A stretch of DNA of 64,000 nt from Mycoplasmataceae bacterium. GTDB taxonomy: Bacteria > Bacillota_I > Bacilli_A > Mycoplasmatales > Mycoplasmoidaceae. The notes below the pieces were generated by a model. The model had not been told where the DNA came from. It did not search any database and saw nothing but the letters and a program-made list of their open reading frames with translations. Below, piece by piece: positions 37,044 to 48,428 of the stretch (positions within the stretch are counted from its first letter, which is position 1; each line of letters opens with the position of its first letter). The translations under genes and the position numbers were made by a program. The DNA lies in contig JAITFH010000019.1 of the NCBI GenBank assembly GCA_031281465.1, positions 1-64,000 on the forward strand, given 5' to 3'.

Positions 37044-38778
37044 CAGCCATATCAAGATAGTTAATGAAAAAATTAAAAAATACTTAACAAAAAATGATGA
37101 ACGAGCTTTTTTAATCGAAGGTGGATGAGGGATAGGAAAAACTTACTATATTAATAAAATTTTTAAACCAGACAAACACATTAGAAACTCAAGGGAGTGT
37201 GTTTATATTTCTACATTAGGTTTAAAAACTACAGAACAGTTGAATAATTTAATTCTAAAAAAATTAATGCTTTTAACAAAACATCAAATTAAAAAAGCTC
37301 TGTTAAAAGGGACAGAGACTGCTTTAAATACTTTAGCATTTTTTTTAAAAGGAGAGACTTTATTAAAGAAAGATTTCAAGTACACAATAAATTTGGAATC
37401 AGAAAAATTTGTTCTAATCATAGATGATATAGAAAGAAGCTTTATACCTGTCGAAGAAACTTTTGGATATATTTTTCCGTTGACTTCTACCGGAAATATG
37501 AAAGTTATAGCTATTTGCAACACTAACATAAAAAGCGGAGATAAATCAAATGAGGAGAAAATAACCGATAAAATTAAACTATCTAGAAACAAGTATTTTT
37601 CGGATTGAGTTAATTTTGACGAATTTAGCGAAAATTTAAGTTATCTTTTTAAAGATTATTCTTTTCTACAAGAGACACAGCCGTATATAAAATGAGAAGA
37701 TTTACCTCTTTGCTCTTCAACACTAAGCAATTTGACAAAACTTTTAATTGAAAACAACTTGGTTACAACTAACATAAGAGACTTAACTCAAAAAATTGAT
37801 GAATGTGAAAAACCTATAGAATTTTTTACCAGTATTATAAAAAACGAGATGCTATTTGCATATTTTTTGTTTTTATTTTGTACAAAACACGATATTAACA
37901 ATCGGATTTTCCTAAAAGATAAAAATACATATGAAGACGAGTTTGTCAAAGAAAAAGCTTTAGAATTATATAGACGATATACAAAGACAAATAATCTAAA
38001 TGAAGATTTTAAAGATAACATATCTGATTTTATAAAAGTATCGGAATCAGAAATTTCCAGCTTAAAAAACGAAAATAAAAATGTTCAAACATTAATTGAC
38101 TACTACTCTAATTCGTGATTTAAAGATAACTTTGATGAAGTAGTTGTTTTGGTAAAAGAAATAACTGACAATATGGACAAATATATTGGTTTTTATTCAT
38201 CTTTATTAAAACCAATAAGTATTTTTGCTACAGAAAAAATAATTTCATTAGAATTGTTTGAAAATTTCATGAAAAAATTCAACGAAGAATTTTTATTAAA
38301 TCATAGCAAAATACTACCTGGTTTATTTTTTTTCTACCACGAAACTTCTGCTGAGGTTCAAAAAGTCTTAGACGAATTTAGAAAGCCTGATAAGAAATTA
38401 GTAATGTGTAGGAAAATTTTTAATCGCAATACAAAACAATGAATAGAAATCGATAGAAATTATTACATAGACGATATATTCAATAATTCCAAATATGATA
38501 TATATTCAGATTGAAATGAATTTTTATTGCATCCTTCTACCGGTGCAATGAGCTATATTTACATTAAGTTAGAATTAATTCGTGATGAAATATTCAAAAA
38601 CAATACTCAACTCGATTTTCCTGAAAAGAAATTAAGAGAGTTTCTATTTCACAAGCAAAAAGAAATCAACGAAAGAAGTGAAATATTTAAAAATCCACAT
38701 GTTGAAGAGTTTAAAGTGTTGTTAGATGAGATAATAATTAAATGCGATAGTTTAGATTCAAAGGAGAAAAACACATAA
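37036..38778 (+). CDS. KAP-like P-loop NTPase in the type I operon
   Basis: 580 residues. N-terminal P-loop GGWGIGKT at about 29-36 and Walker B FVLIIDDIERS at about 130, a pair typical of KAP/STAND P-loop NTPases. The remaining 430 residues are helical and charged and contain no recognised sensor repeat or toxin domain; a hydrophobic patch (FAYFLFLFC) is present. It overlaps hsdS by 8 bases and hsdR by 1 base (TAATG), so it is tightly co-expressed with the restriction subunits. KAP and STAND NTPases in defence islands recognise phage proteins and trigger effectors; whether this protein does is inference. Confidence 0.7.
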
Positions 38779-41700
38779 TGACAAAACTGCAACTCCAACA
38801 ACTACGAGAACTTAATAAGAAAAAGTTACTCGAAAAAGAATTTTCTAACTACGAAGTAAGTAATGAGATGCATTTTGAATTTTACGTTCACAAATACTTA
38901 GTAAAAGAAAACGGTTTCAATGTGTACTTTGAAAAACTAGGAGATTCTATTTTTGATTATTCAACAAATCTAATTAAAGAAGACTTATTTGATTTTATCA
39001 AAACTAGTCAGCAAGAAGAATGAGATAAATTTGCAACATTATATTCATCTGAAAACGAATCAAAATTAGAAAATAGATTTATCGAAGAAATGGATAAAGC
39101 TATTGAAAAAGAAGGACTAATTCAAATACTAAGACATGGTTTTAACATAAACAAAATTCATTTTAACATATTCGGAAATTTACCTTCAAGTAAAAATTCT
39201 GAGAAACAAAACAAACTCTACGAATCTAATGTATTTACTTGCATCCAAGAATTTCACTACACTAGATCTGAACAATATAAAAAAAACCGAATCGATTTAG
39301 TATTATTTATTAATGGTTTTCCTTTAATAACTGTTGAACTTAAAAAATCAAACCAACAAAGTGTTTATGAAGCAATTGAACAATACAAAACTACTCGTCA
39401 ACCAGATGAAAGATTTTTCAAACAAAATTACCGTTCAGTAGTTTATTTTGCCATGAGCGATACCGATGTTTTCTTCACTACAAAATTAGACAACGAAAAA
39501 ACCAAATTTTTACCATTCAACAAAGGAAACGATTCTCACGGAGGAAACCCTATTGTTCCTGGTAAATACCCTACTCATTATATGTGAGAAGAAATTTTTA
39601 CCAAAGAATCGCTAATTAACATTTTTCAAAATTTTGTTTTCGTTTATAAAGAACATAACGAAGAAGGAATAGAAAAAAATTCTATCACTTTGTGACCACG
39701 TTTTCATCAACTAAACGATTTATCAAGAACGAAAGAAGAATTATTAAAATACTCAAGCAAAGAATGATGAAACGGTAAGGATTTAGCGGACAAAAATATT
39801 AGACATCATTTTCTATTTGCAAATGCACCTGGTAGTGGAAAAACTCACGAGATTGGCTGGTTATCTTTTTTATTAGCTAAATTAAAGGATAAAGAAAATA
39901 ATAACTACTTTGACTCAATAATTATCGTCACAGACCGTAAGGTTGTTGATCGACAATTACAAGAAGAGATTAAACAATTGGATAATGCGTATCATAATGA
40001 CTCTATTGGATACTATCAAATTTTAGATGATAAAACTACAAGTACCGATTTAGAAAATTATTTAAATAAAGGGACACGAATTATTGTGACAACTATTCAT
40101 AAATTTTCTAGAATAAAAGGGATTTTAAAAACAAAAGACAAAAATTATGGAGTAATTATCGATGAAGCTCACAGTTCAACTAGCAGTGATCTTAAAAATA
40201 ATATGGAAAAGGTTTTGAATAATACTTATATTTTTGAAAATAATACGGAAAAGAAAAATACTTATACTTTTGAACCAGAAAAAGAAAGTGAAAGTGAAAG
40301 AACTCAAACCGACGAGGAAAAAGAAACAGACGTCGATTCTGATGCGGTTACATATTTCACTTTTACTGCCACACCTAAACCTATCACTAAAGAACTTTTT
40401 GGAATTCCAAATAAAGAAGGTAAACCTGAAGCATGAGCTTGTTATTCCATTCAACAAGCTATCGAAGAAGAATTTATTTTAGACGTTCTTAAAAGGGTAA
40501 TAATTTACGAATTAAAAGGTGCAAAAATAGAAAAAGTTATTGATGAAAACCCTATTCTAGAAACAGGAAAAACTATCAAGAAAATAAAAAATAAAATAAT
40601 TGATTGTAGTCCGGAAGTGATTTCAAAGAAATGTGAAGTAATTGCTAAGAATTTTCCTTTCGTTTTATCTTCGCTTAACGGAGAAGGAAAATGTATGATA
40701 GTTGCTCCTAGTGTTAAAAGTGTTCTAGTTTATAAACAATGTTTAGAAAACTTACCAGAATTTAAAAATCAAAAAATATTTGTGGCATTTACGGGAAAAG
40801 TTGATGGACAAACAGAATCTAGTATTAACGGATTTTCTGACGAAAAAACAGCTATTGAGTTTAACAAATCCGAAAACAAAATACTAATTGTTTGTAATAA
40901 ATTTCAAACCGGATTTGATCAACCTAAACTAACCACACTTTTTGTCGATCAACCGTTATTCGGTGTACATGCCGTACAAACATATTCAAGACTTAATAGA
41001 ATTAGAAACAATAAAGAAACTTTGATAGTTGATTTTGTAAATACTATGAACGATATCATCCAATCTTTTCAACCTTTCTTCGTACCTACAGTATTGGATT
41101 CGAGTGATTTTGATCAAAAAGAATTCGAAAAAGTAATGCAAGAAATAAAGTCTGAAAATTTTTATACTTCCGAAGAACTAGAAAGATTCAATGAGATACT
41201 AAGAATGAAATACAACAAAAAAGATAAGTTAGATGAAAACGATGACAAAGAATTTGTAAACATTTTGCTCCAAATAAACAATCGTATTCATAACAAACAA
41301 AAATATACAGATATTCAAATTTCTGATTTCGAACAACGATTTAAATACTTAGTTAAATGGTATCCAATTATTTATTCAATATTTAAATTAAAGTACGACG
41401 ACGAATATAGACTGTTTAAATGTTTAGAAAAAAGTTTTCCAAGACCAGAAAGAGGTTGAAATCCTATAGGAAAAGTAGATTTAAAAAATGCTAATATAAG
41501 ACTGGTTGGAGAATACTATGATAACGTTGTAATTCCTCAAACAGAAATAACTCTCAAAAGTCCGGTTGTTCAAACCACTCCTATTACACTTCAACAATGC
41601 TTGGATGAAATTATTAAACGAATAAACATGTACCTTGAACCAAACCTAATGCCTTCAAAAATAGAAAAGTCTGTTCGAAATTTGCTTGAAGAAGCTGTTA

Positions 41701-41960
41701 AAAAAATAAATGGTGACGAAGATTTGATGAATAAAATCGCCAATGCTAATAATAGCGATAATAAAAAACTAGAATTTTTAGGAAAAGCTTTAACAAAAGA
41801 AATAAGTAATATTTATAAGAATAATGAAGAATATGATGGTGAAGACAAGGGAAAATTAGAACGTTTGCTAGATAAAAATAGTACAGAATTTAAATACGTT
41901 CTAGATGTTTCATACGAGTTTTTAAAGAACTCATTACATACAGGAGAAACAGATGAATAA
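38778..41960 (+). CDS. hsdR: Type I restriction endonuclease subunit HsdR
   Basis: 1,060 residues, many TGA Trp codons. N-terminal nuclease domain with RIDLVLFINGF and TVELKK (PD-(D/E)xK type), then the DNA translocase: Walker A NAPGSGKT, DEAH box IIDEAHSS, FTFTATPKP, and in the second RecA domain QTGFDQPKL and QTYSRLNR. The C-terminal helical part would contact HsdM. ATG overlaps the KAP gene stop. This is the motor that drags DNA before cleavage. Product size agrees with other HsdR proteins. Firm. Confidence 0.94.
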
Positions 41961-42201
41961 AGTAATATTAAAAGAAATAGAAAGTCTAATTTTTAGGAGT
42001 AATAAATTTAAGGCCGTTTATCGTACCGGAAATAGTACACTAATTAAAGAATTTTTAAAAGATAATCTTCCATATTACACTAAAAAAGCAATAAAAAATT
42101 ATAAAAAGACTAAAGAATTTTTTCTTTCTCAAACGGAAAATTCAGCTTTTTTAAAAAATGTCACAGAATCTATTTTAAAAGCTTTAAGGGAAAGTAAATA
42201 G
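41953..42201 (+). CDS. 82-residue protein ending the type I operon
   Basis: Basic (many Lys), helical; its ATG lies within the last codons of hsdR (ATGAATAA), an 8-base overlap that argues for a real gene. Sequence: contains RSNKFKAVYRTGN, KEFLKDNLPYYTKK and ALRESK at the end. No known family. Small genes at the end of such operons can be antitoxin-like, regulatory or anti-restriction proteins, but none of these is shown. Confidence 0.6.
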   Translation: MNKVILKEIESLIFRSNKFKAVYRTGNSTLIKEFLKDNLPYYTKKAIKNYKKTKEFFLSQTENSAFLKNVTESILKALRESK

Positions 42202-42545
42202 TTTAAAGATTGAATATCTTAGGATTTTGTATTGTTGTATTTCTTTTTGATTTGGTATTTTCTCATAATATTCGTATTAAATAACGATACCAACGAGGGA
42301 CAAAGTCTCATGCCAACCACACAAAGCTAATCTATTAAAACTCGTTTGTTTAAAAATTACATTATAATTTTTACAATAGTATTTATTCTAATACTATATA
42401 CTGTTCGCAAGAACTGGTGGAAGTTTGAAATTTTAATGATGTCTAATTTAACCAAAAAATCTTTTAGTAATTACCTATATATATATATATATATAGGTTT
42501 TTAAACCCGATAAACTCAAATTTTATACGAAAGGAGGCATTTTAA
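42202..42545. other. Gap with second copy of asnS 3' end
   Basis: 344 bases between the two restriction systems. It holds the duplicated asnS 3' end at 42391-42451, an alternating TA run at 42476-42495 flanked by ACC/GGT, making the palindrome ACC(TA)10GGT followed by TTTTT, and a strong ribosome site (AAAGGAGG) for the next gene. No separate gene is seen. Confidence 0.6.
42391..42495. repeat. asnS 3'-end repeat, right copy, with (TA)10 tract
   Basis: AAGAACTGGTGGAAGTTTGA and its flanks correspond to codons at the end of asnS; the stop and GTCTAATTTA follow as at 31427-31440, then a TA run. About 60 bases are homologous with some substitutions and a 2-base indel. Rather than a second asnS, it is a fragment of the end only. 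Confidence 0.65.
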
Positions 42546-44312
42546 ATGCCTAATCGCTACAAAATAATTGATATTATTGGAAAAAAATATTATGAATCAA
42601 ATATAGAAAATGGAGAGTTTTCTTATCCTAAAGCATTAAAGGATGATTTAAAAATTCTGAAAGAAAAACTAGAAGGAAATAAATATTTAGATATCAGGTT
42701 TACTGATAAAACCAAAAAAGTTTCAGTTTTAGTAGAAACGAAAGCGAAGTTCAATATAAAAGATGAAGAACAACTTTTTAATTATGTAGAATTAGAGAAA
42801 AGACTGGAAAAAACAAATGATATCATAGCTATTTTAGCGAACACGACTGACGATAAAATTAAGGTTTGGAAAGTTATGCACAATAAAATAGAAAAAGAAT
42901 TATTGGAAGCAGAAAGTAAACTCAAGTCTTTCTCTGAATATACTTCTCTTCTTGAACCACAAAAAGCTAATGATAAAGAGAAAATAATTCAATCCACTTA
43001 TGAATTAAATGAAATTTTACACAAAGAAGGAATTGATGAAAATTTAAGAAGTCAGTTTGTAGGAACTATATTACTTAGTCTTAAAAATGGTTTAAACTAC
43101 AACGGGTTAACTACCTCTCAAATTTTAGCTGGAATAAAAGAAATTTTAAACAGACTAGTAGAAGGTTTAAATAAAGCTGAAAAACTTGTAATATTGGATA
43201 GAAAAATTATTCAACACGAACACATTCGTAAGTTAGAGAGTAAAAACTTAATAAGAGTGCTTGACTTTATCAAAAATAACATTCTTCCTTATATAAACGA
43301 TAACACTAACGAAGGACAGGATTTGTTGAATTTGTTTTTTACTACTTTTAATAAATATGTAGGTAAAAAAGACAAAAACCAAGCTTTTACTCCTGATCAT
43401 ATTGTTCACTTTATGTGTAAGGTTGCTAAGGTAGATCGTAATTCTCGTACTTTAGACCCAACTTGTGGTTCTGGAGCGTTTTTAGTTCAAGCTATGGTTC
43501 AGTCGTTAAAAAACTGTAGAACGGAAGCGGAAAAAAATAAAGTTAAAAAGGAACAAATTTATGGTATAGAATATGAAGAGCAAGCTTTCGGACTAGCTAC
43601 TACAAATATGCTAATTCACGGGGATGGAAACACCAATGTAATAAATGCGGACTGTTTTAAATCAGAAGACTTTATTCGAAATGCTGACATTAATGTTGTT
43701 TTAATGAACCCTCCTTACAATGCTCAGAAAAAGTATATGCCCAAAGAATTTACTGATAAATGATCTAATTCTTCAACAGATCCATCAAAGGGTTTTTATT
43801 TTGTAAACTATGTATCTAAATTAGTCGGCAAAGGAAAACTTCTTTGCTTACTTCCTTTAGCTTGCGCTATTGGAAATAGTGGTCCGATTGAGGAACAAAA
43901 GGAACAGATGTTAGAAAACAATACGCTAGAAGCAGTCTTTACTCTTCCTAACGAAATGTTTTACCCAGGAGCAAGTGTGAATGCTTGCTGTATGGTTTTC
44001 ACTTTAAACAAACCTCATCCAGAACACCATAAAACATTCTTTGGTTATTTTAAAGATGATGGTTTTAAAAAGAAAAAGAATTTAGGAAGAATCGATAAAG
44101 GAAACTGAAATTCAATAGAAGATGAATGACTGAATCTATTTGAAAATAAAATCGAAAAAGCTGGTTTATCAGTTGTTCACGAAGTTACTTATAAAGATGA
44201 GTGATTAGCTGAAGCATACATGGAGACTGATTATTCAAAACTAACTCAGCAAGACTTCGAACAAACAATCAATGATTATTTGGCTTATTTGGTGAAAAGA
44301 GGAGATAAATAA
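42546..44312 (+). CDS. BcgI-like fused methyltransferase/nuclease subunit
   Basis: 588 residues. N-terminal 120 residues contain a compact domain with DIRFTDKTKKVSVLVETKAKF, resembling the acid-acid-Lys core of HSDR_N-type PD-(D/E)xK nucleases, then a helical linker and an N6-adenine methyltransferase (DPTCGSGAFL, NPPY). The C-terminal tail is helical. Three TGA Trp. Good ribosome site. The locus contains no separate hsdR; with a specificity gene two genes downstream, it fits a type IIB/IIG (BcgI-like) enzyme in which one protein both modifies and cleaves. The nuclease call rests on the VETK motif only. TAATG overlap with the HEPN gene. Confidence 0.75.
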
Positions 44313-44692
44313 TGACACAAAGCTTTTTAGAAAATATTCGTAACGAATTTGAGATATTAATAAAAAAGTGTCCCCAAATGACACCAAAAGATTTATGACC
44401 TAAATATTTTCCTACCGGTATGATGGAAATTAGATGAGACGAAGATATGAGAGGGGTTGAAAATAGATATAACTATATAATTTTTCATCTTTACGACGAA
44501 TTAAAACAAAAACAAAATAATTATTTAAGTGATGTTATAGGCGCTGAAAAAATGTTATGACTCCGAGAAAGCAGAAACCAACGTGCACACCCAGGGGAAA
44601 TGATGGAAAAAATCAGACAACAAAAATATCATTTTTCGTCATGCTGTAATTTATGAGAAATTATTAAAATTTTAGAAAGCAACGTTAAATAA
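44312..44692 (+). CDS. Small Swt1-type HEPN domain protein
   Basis: 126 residues, all Trp codons TGA. Near the C-terminal third stands ESRNQRAHPGE, matching the R-x4-H motif of HEPN RNases (Arg-Asn-x3-His). Its sequence from MTPKDLW to the end resembles the Swt1-family HEPN domain found in restriction loci. Its ATG overlaps the stop of the methyltransferase gene and its stop is 1 base from the hsdS start. HEPN proteins commonly cut RNA as abortive-infection toxins; here it could be a second line of defence or a structural partner. No activity is proved. Confidence 0.6.
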
Positions 44693-44693
44693 T

Positions 44694-45745
44694 ATGAGAT
44701 TGGATATACAAAAATGAAAAGATTTCAAATTAAAAGATTTGTTTACTTTTGTGAAAGGAAAATGTTCCAATGCACCAGATTTAGAAGACGGAGCGGATAT
44801 TCCTTATATCGGTGCTAAAAAAGAAGAGAATGGTGTTATGAAGTGAGTAAAATTTGATAAAGACTTAGTTAACGATGGAAACTGTATTTGTTTTATTTGT
44901 CAGGGAGAAGGTTCTAATGGTTTTAATAATTATTTTGAGAACGATACAATTAATACCACTTCCAACGTTTTAGGATATAACAAAAAATTAAACAAATATA
45001 ATGGTTTGTTTTTGGTGACTGTTTTAGATTTAGAACGCCCTAAATGATCTTTTGGAAGAGGACGTGCGCCAAAATTAAAAGATACCATTATCAAACTTCC
45101 TGCTATCTTAATTAACGGAAAATACGAACCAGATTGAGAAAGAATGACAAATGAAATAAAAGAAATATATATATACCTAAGCAAGAAAGCTTACGAACGA
45201 ATGTTGAAAAAAGAATTCCAAATTTAAGAACAGACATCGCAAAATACAAAGTTTCCGAAATTTTCGAAATTATTAATGGGAAAGGAATAACTGATGAAGA
45301 AATTTCTGAAATAGCTGACGGAGATATACCGTGTATACAAGGTGGTGAACAAAATAATGGTATATTAGGATATTTTTCAAAAAAACAAATAGGTGACAAA
45401 AAATATAAATATATCGACGAACCGTCACTCACTTTATCTAGAGTTGGTTCTGCGGGAGCAATTAATTTTCACAAAAAATGTTTTATAGGAGACAAAGCCA
45501 AAAGTCTGATATTAAAAGAAAATTATGCGTCCCATAAAAGCACATATGTTTATTTATATTTATCCGTAATACTAAGAGCTAATCAATTTAGATATACCTA
45601 CGGAAGAGGAATTGTTAACGAAATTTATCAAAATATTATTTTAGAACTTCCAACTAAGAATCACCAACCAGACTGGGAATTTATGGAAGAATACATTAAA
45701 TCTTTATCTAACAGTGATTTAATAAATACATATCATAATCTTTAA
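44694..45745 (+). CDS. hsdS: HsdS specificity subunit, split by TA-tract frameshift
   Basis: Specificity protein for the BcgI-like enzyme. ATG 44694 opens a first half with a TRD (KLKDLFTFVKG, CFICQGEGSNGFNN, RPKWSFGRGR) that ends prematurely at TAA 45225-45227 after 177 residues. The second half, 45176-45745 in a different frame, is a complete TRD2 (KYKVSEIFEIIN, ADGDIPCIQGGEQ, TYGRGIVNE) with a spacer ending EFMEEYIKSL and TAA. They join smoothly if the ATATATATATA tract at 45165-45175 loses 2 bases: GAA ATA TAT ATA CCT AAG. So the frame break is at a dinucleotide repeat, the hallmark of slipped-strand phase variation. In this state only a TRD1 half-protein is made. Confidence 0.8.
45165..45175 (+). 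repeat. (AT)5A slippage tract in hsdS
   Basis: Alternating A/T run at the boundary between TRD1 and the second half of the second-system HsdS. One TA unit fewer (or two more) restores a continuous frame. Confidence 0.8.
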
Positions 45746-45858
45746 GATTAAACAACGATGCTTTTTTACAGTTATCAACCATATACTTTATCCCCCAACC
45801 CCACATTTTTATTACCCAATCCATTAACTTTTAGGTAATAAAACTTATAATCTCAATA

Positions 45859-46911
45859 ATGAGAGTATTTAACTACAAAAAATTAATTGATTTAAAATTA
45901 ACGATGGAAACAGTTAGTTATCTAACTGAAATAGATAAATACAATAAACAACAAGAATTTTTTATCCAACAAAAACCAAATATTTTAAATCAACTAATTA
46001 AAACTTCTAAAATAGATTCTATAGAGACTTCTAATAAACTCGAAGGTATAAGTACTTCTGGTTCTAGACTAAAATATATTGTAGAAGAAAAGATAGAACC
46101 AAAAACTAGAAACGAAGAAGAAATAGCTGGATACCGAGATGTATTAAAAATTATTCATGAATCATACGATGAAATTAAAATATCAGATAACTATATTTTG
46201 CAACTACATAAAATACTATTATCACACCTAAATAATTCTAATGGTGGAAAATTTAAAAACACTAATAACTTCATCCAAGAAACAAAAGAAGATGGTACTC
46301 AATTTATCCGTTTTAAACCCTTGTCAGCTTTAGAAACTCCACAAGCAGTAAAAGATATTTGTTCGCAATATAACGAAGCTTCTAAAAACTCTAAAATTAA
46401 TAAGTTAATATTGATTTTCACTTTTGTTTTAGATTTTTTATGTATTCATCCTTTTGATGATGGAAACGGAAGAATAAGCAGAATACTAACATTGCTTTTA
46501 ATGTACAAAAACAGATATATGATTGGAAGGTATATTAGTATCGAAAAACAAATCGAAGAAACAAAAGATGGATATTACAATTCTTTGCTATCAAGTTCAA
46601 TTGATTGGTATAAAAATACTAATGACGCATTTCCTTTTATTAATTACATGCTTTTTGTCGTTTTAGAAACGTACAAACTGTTTAATAAAAAAACAATTGA
46701 AACCGTATCTAAAAATAAAAGTAAACCAGAACTTATTAAAGAACTATTTGACAATCATATTGGTTGATTAACGAAAAATAAAATTGTTGAGTTATTACCA
46801 ACTATTAGTCAAAAAACTATCGAGAACACTTTAACTGTTTTGGTTAAAGAAAAATATGTAGAAAAAACTGGTTCAAATAAAACTGCTAAGTATAGAAGGT
46901 TTGAGTCATAA
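45859..46911 (+). CDS. Fic domain protein (class II, self-inhibited)
   Basis: 350 residues. AMPylates or otherwise NMP-transfers to target proteins. Fic core motif HPFDDGNGRISR (HPFxDGNGRxxR, catalytic His present); an N-terminal inhibitory helix motif SNKLEG matches [S/T]xxxE[G/N], typical of class II Fic proteins that self-inhibit. C-terminal winged-helix DNA-binding part (LPTISQKTIENTLTVL). Leaderless: TATAAT at 45846-45851, ATG 7 bases later. Lies after the second restriction locus on the same strand; a link to defence is plausible, not shown. Confidence 0.88.
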
Positions 46912-47181
46912 TATTAACTAGACTAAATCGTTTTATCACCTTTCAAATAATCGATAATTTTATGTTATTACCCGTCATAATTTTTTACACTTGTCATTTT
47001 TTACATTTATGTCAATTTTGACAAATACACGGAAGTAAAACCGGTTAATTTAGTACTTTTAATCAAAAACCATTTTTACCAGAAATTTTGATAGTGCACC
47101 ATATTTTTTCCAAAATTCTCAGAGGCAAACTATACAAAACAGCAAAAATCTTAAAATTGTATCGTTTACTATAATATGCTT

Positions 47182-48404
47182 ATGTTTGAGTACTACCAAA
47201 AAAAAGTATATAGATGAGCTTATTCAGTTAAAAAATAAGCCCTACATTAAAGTTCTTATTGGATTAAGAAATTGTGGTAAATCCACTATCTTAAGACAAT
47301 TTAAAAACAAAATAATAAACGATTTTAATATTAAAGATAATCAAATCATCGAGTACAATTTCAATAATCCTAAATTCGAAAAATACATCTATATGGAACT
47401 TTATGATGAAATTATCAATAAATCTCAACCATCAGTAACTAACTATATTTTCTTGGATGAAATCCAAGATATAGAAAAGTGAGAAAAGTGTGTTATTGGT
47501 TTATTCGAACACGCAAAGTTTGATTTTGATATTTATTTAACTGGTTCTAACTCAAAAATGTTGTCTAGTGAATTGTCAACACTATTAACTGGTAGACATA
47601 GAGATATTCATGTTATGCCACTTTCTTTTAAAGAATTCAACGAAATTACAAAAGAACAAAACTTTAATAAAGACTTTTATAAGTATGCTGAGATTGGTGG
47701 ATTAGGGATAATAATCCCTAATATTAACAATCCCGAAGAAGCGAAAAAAGACTTATCTTTAGTATTACGAGATACTATTCAAAAAGATGTCAGAAAAAAG
47801 CATCATAACACAACCAACATTTTAATCGATAAAACTATTAGTTACGCATTAAATAACATCGGAGTTCCCATCAGTGCTTATAAAACATCTGAAAAAATTA
47901 ATAAGCAAAAGAGTAAAAAAATAACAAGAATTTCTTTTGCTAACTATCTGCAATGAGGATGTGATGCAATGATTTTATATAGAGTTAATTATTACAATAG
48001 AAAAACAAATACCATTCTTTCTACTAGTGGAAAATACTATGCCGGAGATTTGGGTTTATTAAATTCAGTAATTGGTTATTCTGATAATACTTTCGGTTAT
48101 AAACTCGAAAACATCGTGTTATTAGAACTAATATCTTTAGGTTGAGAAGTCTATAACTCTCAAACTATATCAAAAAGATAAAGAAGTGGATTTTGTTATA
48201 AAAAATGGTTCTATAACAAAATACATCCAAGTTACTCACACATTAACTAATAAAAATAAATCTCGTGAGGTAAATAATCTTCTATCCATTAAAGATGGAC
48301 ATGAAAAAATAATTATTTTAATCAGTGATGAATCAGATTATGTAAATGATGGAATAAGAAGAATAGATTTGGTTAGGTGATTAATGGGAGAGATAGTTAT
48401 TTAA
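47182..48404 (+). pseudogene. DUF4143-type AAA ATPase, frameshifted copy
   Basis: AAA ATPase plus C-terminal PD-(D/E)xK-like domain (ATPase_AAA/DUF4143 family). P-loop GLRNCGKST, Walker B FLDEIQDIEKW, sensor LTGSNSKM and GGLGIIIPN are intact. Two breaks: (1) the ATG at 47182, placed 6 bases after a TATAAT (47170-47175), is out of frame with the rest because of an A8 run (47198-47205); seven As would join it. A TTG at 47186 could start the correct frame instead. (2) At about 48170-48178 an A5 run has one base too many, cutting off the last 75 codons (DKEVDFVIKNGSITKY onward, ending in TAA 48402-48404). An intact paralogue is at 50423-51649. Confidence 0.75.
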
Positions 48405-48428
48405 GTGCTAACACTTGTGAGTGAAGGT

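Noticed and set aside
42546-44312. Ordinary type I HsdM for the second locus
   Set aside because: The extra N-terminal nuclease-like domain and absence of any hsdR downstream fit a BcgI-like enzyme better, though the first locus's HsdR could in principle serve both.
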